DNA of 64,000 bases from contig JAEOAD010000034.1 of the NCBI GenBank assembly GCA_036365145.1, positions 16,211,501 to 16,275,500 on the forward strand. The letters are read 5' to 3'. The position numbers and the translations under genes were made by a program. Origin of the DNA: Orientallactaga sibirica (taxonomy: Eukaryota > Chordata > Mammalia > Rodentia > Dipodidae). Below the pieces are notes generated by a model, which made no database searches, was not told the DNA's origin, and saw nothing but the letters and a program-made list of their open reading frames with translations. Positions 58,006 through 64,000 of the stretch are shown here, piece by piece (position 1 is the first letter of the stretch; every line of letters starts with the position of its first letter).

Positions 58006-58186
58006 TATTTTTGCTTTTTTTTTTTTTTTTTTTTTGGTTTTGCAAGGTAGGGCCTCACTCTGGTCCGGGCTGACCTGGAATTAACTATGTAGTCTCAGGG
58101 TGGCCTCAAACTCTCGGCGATCCTCCTACCTCTGCCTCCCGAGTTCTGGGATTAAAGGCGTGCGCCACCATGCCCGGCTATTTTTG
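58006..58186 (-). mobile_element. B1-like SINE, youngest copy, with 8-bp TSD
   Basis: Body 58,014-58,178, between TATTTTTG repeats (58,006-58,013 and 58,179-58,186). It retains several CpGs ('ggcgtgcgccaccatgcccg', 'ctctcggcgatcctcctacc'), which marks it as recent. The tail is a run of about 19 T on the plus strand. Confidence 0.95.
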
Positions 58187-58373
58187 TGCATTTTTGTATG
58201 CACGGGAGGCCAGAGAACAATCACTTTTGTTCCTCAGGTGACATCCACTCTCTTTGAGACCATACATTATCACTCCCAACCTTTTTTCTTAACATGGGTT
58301 ATGGAGATCAAACTCAGGTCCTCTTGCATGGAAGGTAGGCACTTTTACTAAAGTCATCTCCCCAACCCCCATT
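58187..58373 (-). mobile_element. B3-like SINE, antisense
   Basis: 'acgggaggccagagaacaat', 'gagatcaaactcaggtcctc' and 'aagtcatctccccaaccccc' match the antisense B3 plan. Confidence 0.75.
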
Positions 58374-58480
58374 TTAGTGTTTCTCTCATGAATATTTGTT
58401 TAATTTTAATCACATCAATTGATGAGATCATGTAAAAATTTTGTCTTATTTTTCTCTGTGATGGATTATTACTCCCAGTG

Positions 58481-58897
58481 GATAAGGGAATCTATTTCAA
58501 ACCCAATTGTTCTCATACTGGTTGTACCCTACAATCTAATTCTATTAAACACTCCTGTTAGCTACATTCTCACAGTCTTTAGGACATGATCCATAAAAGG
58601 ATCATGGAGATGCCCCAACAGTTCAGTGGGTTCCCAGGCCATTCACACTTCTAACTGATTAGAGACTTTTGGATTACTTTAGCTCCTTTGGGTCCATTGA
58701 TTCAGTAGAAAGACTGCAGTTGTGATTTGTGTGTGTTATGAAGGGAATATCTGAGAAATAGTTAAGGATAGAGTAGTTTAAGTTATAGAAGGGTCATAAG
58801 TTCATCTTTTCAGTGACTAGCTTGGTATATATCATCCTTTGGCATATCGATGTATATACTAGGAACTAGTAAACTAGAAAAGTCCACTGAGATCTCA
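58481..58897. other. unique sequence
   Basis: No gene or repeat recognised. Confidence 0.4.
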
Positions 58898-58963
58898 CTG
58901 TTCAGCTTTTTTATTTTAATATTTTATTTATTTGAAAGAAGCAGAGGAAGTGAGGGAGAGAAG

Positions 58964-58998
<35 letters not shown>

Positions 58999-59132
58999 TG
59001 GGTGCACCAGGGCCTCTAGCTGCTGGAAATGAACTCCAGATACATATGCCATCTTGTGTATCTGGAACCTGGGTCCTTTGGCTTTATAGGCAAGTGCTTT
59101 AACCAGTAAGCTATCTCTCCAGGTCCTGTTCA
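58898..59132 (-). mobile_element. tRNA-derived SINE (short subfamily)
   Basis: Antisense body about 58,905-59,125 with an expanded GA tract. CTGTTCA is repeated at both ends (58,898-58,904 and 59,126-59,132). Part of the middle near 'tatctgg-aacctgggtcc' is deleted. Confidence 0.9.
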
Positions 59133-59267
59133 TAGTTTTGATTGGAATGTTACTGCATATATATGATTAGAACTGCACCCTGGATTCCCTCTCTTCCTCA
59201 GGTTCCACCACTCTGAACCTACAGTGGACCACTCTGTGGAGCAGCTACCATCCCAAAGTTATATAGG

Positions 59268-59616
59268 TGTGGTTGTTTGATTCAGGTGTACCCCGCAAAT
59301 TTAAGTGTTCTGAATTGCTAGGTTCCCAGCTGATGGAAATTTGGGAATTAATAACTCCTGGAAGCAGAATATTGTTGGGGGCTGGCTTATGGGGGTTATA
59401 GCCAGCTCCCCCTTGCCAGTGATTGGCCCACTCTCCTGCTACTGTTGTCCACCTATGTTGACCATGGGGTAATGTCCACCCTCTGCTCATGCCATCATTT
59501 TTTCCTGCCATCATGGAGCTTCTCCCTCGAGCCCGTAAGCCAAAATAAACCTCTGGTTATTCCCACAAGCTGCTCTTTGTAGGGTGATTTCTACCAGCAG
59601 TGCGAACCTGACTACA
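59268..59616 (+). mobile_element. MaLR 5' LTR
   Basis: Runs from 'tgtggttgtttgattcaggt' to 'gaacctgactaca'. It contains 'ttcccagctgatggaaattt', 'ttgttgggggctggcttatg', and 'gtaagccaaaataaacctct' (AATAAA). Confidence 0.93.
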
Positions 59617-60805
59617 ATGGTAAAGTGTTACCAAGGAGTGGGGTTGCTACTAGACACCTGTGGTTTTGGCCTTTTGGAGCTGACTTTCAAGAGGAATGTG
59701 GAAGGATTTGAAACCTTGGCCTAAGAGATGCCTTGCAGTGCTGTAAGTACAGCTTGATGGGCTATTCTGGTCAGAGTTGAAAGACCTGAATATAGTAAAA
59801 ACTATGGACTGTGAGATTTGGCTTATAAGGGTGAGAAAGAGCTTTACTAGGACTGGGCTAGCAGTTTGTGTGAAAAGCTTGCTGTTATGCCCATGCCCTG
59901 AGAAGTTGTTCAGGGTTGCTTTGCATAGAAATTAACTGGTGTAAGCAGAGGGATATGGCACAGAAAAAAAAAAAAAATGAAATCTTTGGGTGAACTCTGC
60001 CTATTCAGCTGCAATTGAGTGATTACATACAACCTTTGAGATTGGGCCAGCTGACCTGCACTGGGGCAACAGGAAGAATGCAGACTCTTTTGAAGGGGCC
60101 TGGATGCTGTAGGGGTGTCCTGTTCTTCAAAGTCTGCTTTATTACCCCCCTGGATTAACAAATTGGCACTCTACCTGGTATTGTGGAGTATAAGAAATGC
60201 AGGAAAGAGAGGGTCATTGAGTTTGTAATGCAGTCTTGTGTTTTGGAAATGGCCATGGGCAGTGTGAAGCAGGTTTGCTGGATGCCTGCATAGGGATCCC
60301 ATGGGGCCATGAGGATGGACCGTGGGTTGCAATGGAGACCCAGTGGAGATGCCAGGATCACAAGATGGCTGCTGAGGAAAGCTGCCAGCCCTGGATGAAG
60401 TTTTCCAGGACTGAGATTAGCCTAGCTGGAGGGGTGCAATAGGTACTCCAGAGACTTTTTGCTGGTTAGAATTACCGGACTTGGAGATTTGTCACTGACT
60501 AGAGTTGTTGGACTTGGAATTACAGAGTTTGACATTTGCCCTGGTTGTTTTAAATCTTGTATTGGTTGCATATTTCTTTGCTTTGCCCAATGCCATCTTT
60601 TGCAATGTGAATGTTTATTCTGTGCCATTATGGGTTTTGGGGGGATTATTTTTGGTATTATGGGTCAGTTAAAAGACCTTAAAGTATGGGGATTGTTTGA
60701 ACATCATTAGGATTGATAAGAAATATGGGGACTTTTAAAGTTGGACTGAATGCATTGCATTTTACATCATGTATGGTTATCAGTTAATGGGGGCCAGGGA
60801 CAGAA

Positions 60806-61167
60806 TGTGGTGGTTTGATTCAGGTGTCCCCCATAAATTTTAGTGTTCTGAATGCTAGGTTCCCAGCTGATGGCAATTTGGGAATTAACACCTCCTGGAG
60901 GCAGAGTATTGTTGGGGGCTGGCTTATGGGTGTTATAGTCAGCTCCCCCTTGCCAGTGTTTGGCACACTCTCCAGCTGCTGTTGTCCACCTTATGTTGAC
61001 CAGGGGGTGATGTCCACCCTCTGCTCATGCCATTGTTTTTTTTTTTTTTTTTTTCTGCCATCATGAAGCTTCCCCATCGAGCCTGTAAGCCAAAATAAAA
61101 CTCTTTTTTTCCTCAAGCTGCTCTTGGTCAGGTGATTTCTACCAGTAGTGTGAACCTGACTATAACA
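60806..61167 (+). mobile_element. MaLR 3' LTR
   Basis: Runs from 'tgtggtggtttgattcaggt' to 'gaacctgactataaca'. It has the same blocks as the 5' LTR plus an expanded T run of about 18 at 61,036-61,053 before 'ctgccatcatgaagcttccc'. Confidence 0.93.
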
Positions 61168-61370
61168 ATAGCTGTCTACAATAAGTCTTCTTATTGTCAT
61201 GGAAATAAGACTCCAACTGGCTCATAATAACACAGACACTTCTGTCATTTATGGGATTCCAATTGCTTTAGAACAGATCAGTGCAAAGATGAGACAACTC
61301 ATTGTACATTATATATATTGATTTTCATTGAGTCATGGTTTGGAATTAGTTTTATTAATGTTTGAATTTT

Positions 61371-62785
61371 TGTTTTTATCAGAGAGACCTACAAGGTTTC
61401 CCAAAACAAGACAGACTTTTGTCAGAGCACTTGATTACCCACCAAAGGTTAACGATAAGACCCTACTGCTTAAGACACCATACATTGTCAGCATGGAACA
61501 TGGAGAGACTTGGCTGGAATCTGGAAGAGAGCCAATACCCAGACAGCCCATCTAGTGCTAGAAGGCACTACATGAGCTACTTGAGGGAAGTGACCTTTGT
61601 CCAAACAACTCAAGGTCTAAGCTGCTCAGAAGCAAACAAGCTGACGTGATGCTCACATAAGTGCAATAATGGCACACAGCCATGGTGGGTAACCAGCTGC
61701 TCTTGGATTGGCTAACAGATCCACTCAGTGGAAAGGAACCCATGTCTGGAACTGGGAAACAAGTAAGAATCATATTCAGAAAACAATTTTGCTTTCCAAT
61801 ATCAGGCTCCCACTAAATTTGGGCCACAAGAGGGTCTATAGCCATTAAATTCTCTCTAAACTAATAATGGTTATCCCATTTAACCTGTGCTGCCTACACT
61901 CTCCATTGGAGAATTTGCTTCTCTTTTTCAGACAGGAGTGGGATTGAGGAGAGAAACTACCCATCACACTTTGTTGGGGTCCCCCCCCCCAAGGACAGCT
62001 CAGGAGGGATGGTAGGGTCTCTGCTGAGTTGGGGTGAGCAGCGTGGAGTCACAACATGGACTCTGGGAGTTGGGTGAAAGTGGAAGCAAGAATCCACAAA
62101 CTTGTTTATTTAGCACAATGCACATAGGGTTTAAGGGGCTGCTAATCCTTGTATGGGGTTGTCCCCTATTTGTGACCAATGACAGCCTGTCTCTGGACAG
62201 GACAATGAGCAAGAGAGCATGGGACTGTAACTGTTGTCACACCAAGCCTGTGCAGAACGCCATTTTCACAGAAGCCACTCCCTGTTTTCTTCTGCCATGC
62301 AGTCTGACTAGGACCAGGCCTATATTGTGCCATACAACACTTCACCACAGGCCCAGCTGAAACTACAGAGGAATTGGGGAAATGAGCAAGAGTGCTGCTT
62401 TCTAGGTGACCCTGATATCAGCACAAAGGTGAAAAAGATCGATACTGAGGACATTCAACACCTACCAAACCAGAGATCCAGAGGCTCCATCACTGAAGTA
62501 GACTTCAAATGAACCTAACATGGCTCAGGGAATTTCATGGAAAAGGGGATGGAAAGATTTTTGGAGCATAAGTTGGGACACTATGCACAGAGACATTGCC
62601 TCTTACCCATAACTGATGGCTGACCCCACAATCCATGACCCACAATCCCCATGGAGATGACCTGTGTCCCTAACAAGGAGGATCCCTTTGGAAAAGGGGA
62701 AGGGAATGAGGCAAAGGATGGTACCAACATATGCTGTTTACATACTAAGTATGTCCATAACTAATAAAAATTATATATACTTGTA
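61371..62785 (+). mobile_element. L1 3' UTR, interrupted by a solo LTR
   Basis: The best-preserved copy of the 3' UTR type also seen at 9,287 and (antisense) 41,189. Left block 61,371-61,971, right block 62,337-62,785 after removing the LTR. Ends 'ataactaataaaaattatat'. No ORF2 is seen upstream, so it is 5'-truncated. Plus-strand frames of 75-108 codons here are not genes. Confidence 0.88.
61966..62342 (-). mobile_element. class II (ERVK/IAP-like) solo LTR with 6-bp TSD
   Basis: LTR 61,972-62,336 has TG...CA ends (plus strand TGTTGGGGTCC to GCCATACA) and a perfect ACACTT duplication (61,966-61,971 and 62,337-62,342), restoring the L1 3' UTR when removed. On the minus strand an AATAAA lies at about 62,106-62,111 with a TTAAA-type TATA element near 62,131-62,136. 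The 6-bp duplication and short LTR suit a class II betaretrovirus-like family. No internal viral sequence remains. Confidence 0.9.
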
Positions 62786-63040
62786 TTGTTTATTTATTTA
62801 TTTATTTATTTATTTGTTTATTTATTTATTTATCATAGACAGAGAAAAGGACACAGAGAGAGAGAGAGAGAGAGAGAGAGGGAGTGAGAATGGGTGCCCT
62901 GGGGCCTCTAGCCACTGCAAACAAACTCCAGACACATGCACCACCATGTGTATCTTGCTTACATGGGACCTGGAGAATTGAACCTGGGTCCTCAGGCTTC
63001 ACAGGCAAGTGCTGAAACCTCTAAGCCATCTCTCCAGCCC
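62786..63040 (-). mobile_element. tRNA-derived SINE (short subfamily) with TTTA expansion
   Basis: Antisense copy inserted in the L1 A-rich tail. The tail has grown into (TTTA)n at 62,788-62,832 and the CT tract into (GA)n at 62,858-62,880. The right end is 'gccatctctccagccc'. Confidence 0.92.
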
Positions 63041-63233
63041 TATTTATTTATCTTTTTTATTGTGTGTTTGTGTGTGTGTGTATGCACATGGGGGCTTCTT
63101 GCTGCTGAAAATGAATACCAGATGGATGCACCAATATTTGTATCTGATTTTATATGGGTCTGGCAAATTAAACCTGGGGCCAGCAAGGTTTGTAAGCAAA
63201 TTTTCTTCAACCATTGAGTCATCTCCCCAGCCC
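63041..63233 (-). mobile_element. tRNA-derived SINE, old copy with TG expansion
   Basis: 'gcttcttgctgctgaaaatg', 'accagatggatgcaccaata' and 'gagtcatctccccagccc' in antisense. Next to the younger copy in the same orientation, giving a tail-to-head SINE tandem. Confidence 0.8.
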
Positions 63234-63344
63234 TGAATTTTATTTTCTAATATTTTGCTAAAGATTTATATTGTATTCTTAGTCATGAACTCTGTACTTT
63301 GCACTTTTATTTATTATTTATTAATTTGGCATGTGTATGTATGT

Positions 63345-63345
63345 G

Positions 63346-63385
<40 letters not shown>
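63345..63385. repeat. (TG)n microsatellite
   Basis: About 17 TG units followed by TATG variants. Confidence 0.93.
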
Positions 63386-63475
63386 ATATGTATGTAGGTA
63401 AACATGTGTATGCCTGTGTGTGGATGCAAGAGGTTGACATTGGGTGTCTTACTTGACTGCTTTCTACTTTACGCT

Positions 63476-63680
63476 TTGAAACAGGGCCTCTCACTGCACC
63501 CAGAACTCACCAGTTGACTTAGGCACTAGCTAGATTTAGGGATCCTTTGGCTCTACTTCCTTAGCATTGGGATTACAGGCATGCTCTGCCATGTCCAGCA
63601 TCTGATGTGGATGCAGAGGAGTCCAAACTCAGGTCTTCATACTTGAATGGCAAGCATTTTACCCAGCCCTGTGTTTTTAT
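63476..63680 (-). mobile_element. B3-like SINE, antisense
   Basis: 'gcattgggattacaggcatg', 'ggagtccaaactcaggtctt' and 'ggcaagcattttacccagcc' follow the antisense B3 plan. Confidence 0.7.
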
Positions 63681-63684
63681 TTTT

Positions 63685-64000
63685 TAATCCTATCATTGTC
63701 TTATTTTCGTATGAATTACTAGCTTAATAAAATGAATTGCTAACTCTTTTCTTGTTTTCTGTATTGAATTATGCAGAATTGATAGTAATTTTTCTTTAAA
63801 TATTTAGTAGGATTCTTCAATAAAGCCATCTGTGTCTAGAGAGTTCTCTTTGAGGGAGATTTTAGACTTTGCATTCATTTTTCAAAAATAGTGCTAGGGC
63901 TATTCAAATGATCTGTTCCATGTTGGGTGAGTTGAGTAGTTTGCATTTTTCTATGAATTGCTGCATTCTTTGAAGTTGCAAAATCCATATGTGTAGTTGT
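63685..64000 (-). mobile_element. L1 ORF2 remnant, antisense, runs off the window
   Basis: 'tttctttaaatatttagtag', 'ttcaataaagccatctgtgt', and 'gggtgagttgagtagtttgc' are the familiar antisense of the reverse-transcriptase domain of L1 ORF2. Broken frames. Continues beyond base 64,000. Confidence 0.8.

Larger units (their letters stand above)
57030..58480 (-). mobile_element. L1 ORF2 remnant, antisense, interrupted by SINEs
   Basis: 'agtattgtaggttgatgtct', 'attgagtcttccagttcatg', 'ctcttcatttattgaggtct' and 'ttcatttattaaattcccctt'-like text are the familiar antisense of the reverse-transcriptase/C-terminal part of L1 ORF2. It resumes after the SINE cluster with 'ttaatcacatcaattgatga' and 'ctctgtgatggattattact'. 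All frames are broken. Confidence 0.82.
59263..61172 (+). mobile_element. complete MaLR element with both LTRs
   Basis: 5' LTR 59,268-59,616, internal 59,617-60,805, 3' LTR 60,806-61,167. Host duplication ATAGG (59,263-59,267) versus ATAGC (61,168-61,172), one mismatch. The internal part opens 'tggtaaagtgttaccaagga' at the primer-binding position and closes with the purine tract 'gggggccagggacagaa' right before the 3' LTR. No retroviral gene is encoded, as usual for MaLR, so it depended on ERVL-type proteins in trans. The LTRs differ at roughly one base in ten by eye. Confidence 0.93.

Overview
This window looks like nuclear DNA from a rodent, entirely non-coding as far as I can see. No reading frame recalls a cellular protein, I see no rRNA or tRNA gene, and no stretch has a convincing exon with splice signals. 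The repeat set points to a myomorph rodent. It contains 7SL-derived B1 elements, ID-type elements, B3-like SINEs, many MaLR (ORR1/MT-type) LTRs, L1 with rodent-style 3' UTRs, and a very abundant tRNA-derived SINE that starts 'ggctggagagatggctta' and ends in a CT-rich tract plus (AAATA)n. This SINE is not mouse or rat B2. From memory it fits jerboas (Dipodidae, e.g. Jaculus); that assignment is inference and should be checked by alignment. The organisation (AT-rich, repeat-dense, long unique gaps, no exons) suits a gene desert or a very large intron.

Layout. 1-7 kb: mostly unique AT-rich DNA with old ID and MaLR fragments and young tRNA-SINEs. 7-12.7 kb: a SINE cluster, a HAL1 remnant joined to an L1 3' UTR, and a solo MaLR LTR. 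12.7-18.3 kb: unique DNA, then a complete minus-strand MaLR whose 5' LTR is split by a 1.27-kb LTR-like insertion that itself carries a B1. 18.3-25.8 kb: GATA-type satellite, L1 3' ends, a facing SINE pair and a 168-bp tandem duplication. 26-40 kb: the least repetitive part, with several stretches that could be conserved regulatory DNA. 40.2-44.3 kb: a minus-strand L1 landing zone with a complete, TSD-flanked L1 copy that lacks ORF2, and other LINE pieces nested in or beside it. 44.3-53 kb: solo MaLR LTRs with perfect 5-bp duplications, a 175-bp direct repeat pair and a pyrimidine satellite. 53-64 kb: antisense L1 ORF2 remnants, a second complete MaLR with both LTRs (59,268-61,167), and an L1 3' UTR interrupted by a class II solo LTR.

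There is no gene set acting together here; the content is a stack of insertions whose nesting gives a relative age order. The best leads are the ORF2-less L1 (a young analogue of HAL1), a near-consensus CTCF motif and a duplicated B-box in one subfamily of the tRNA-SINE, two complete MaLR elements, and the unclassified LTR-like insertion with internal 55-bp repeats. I found no strong sign of a previously undescribed coding system.
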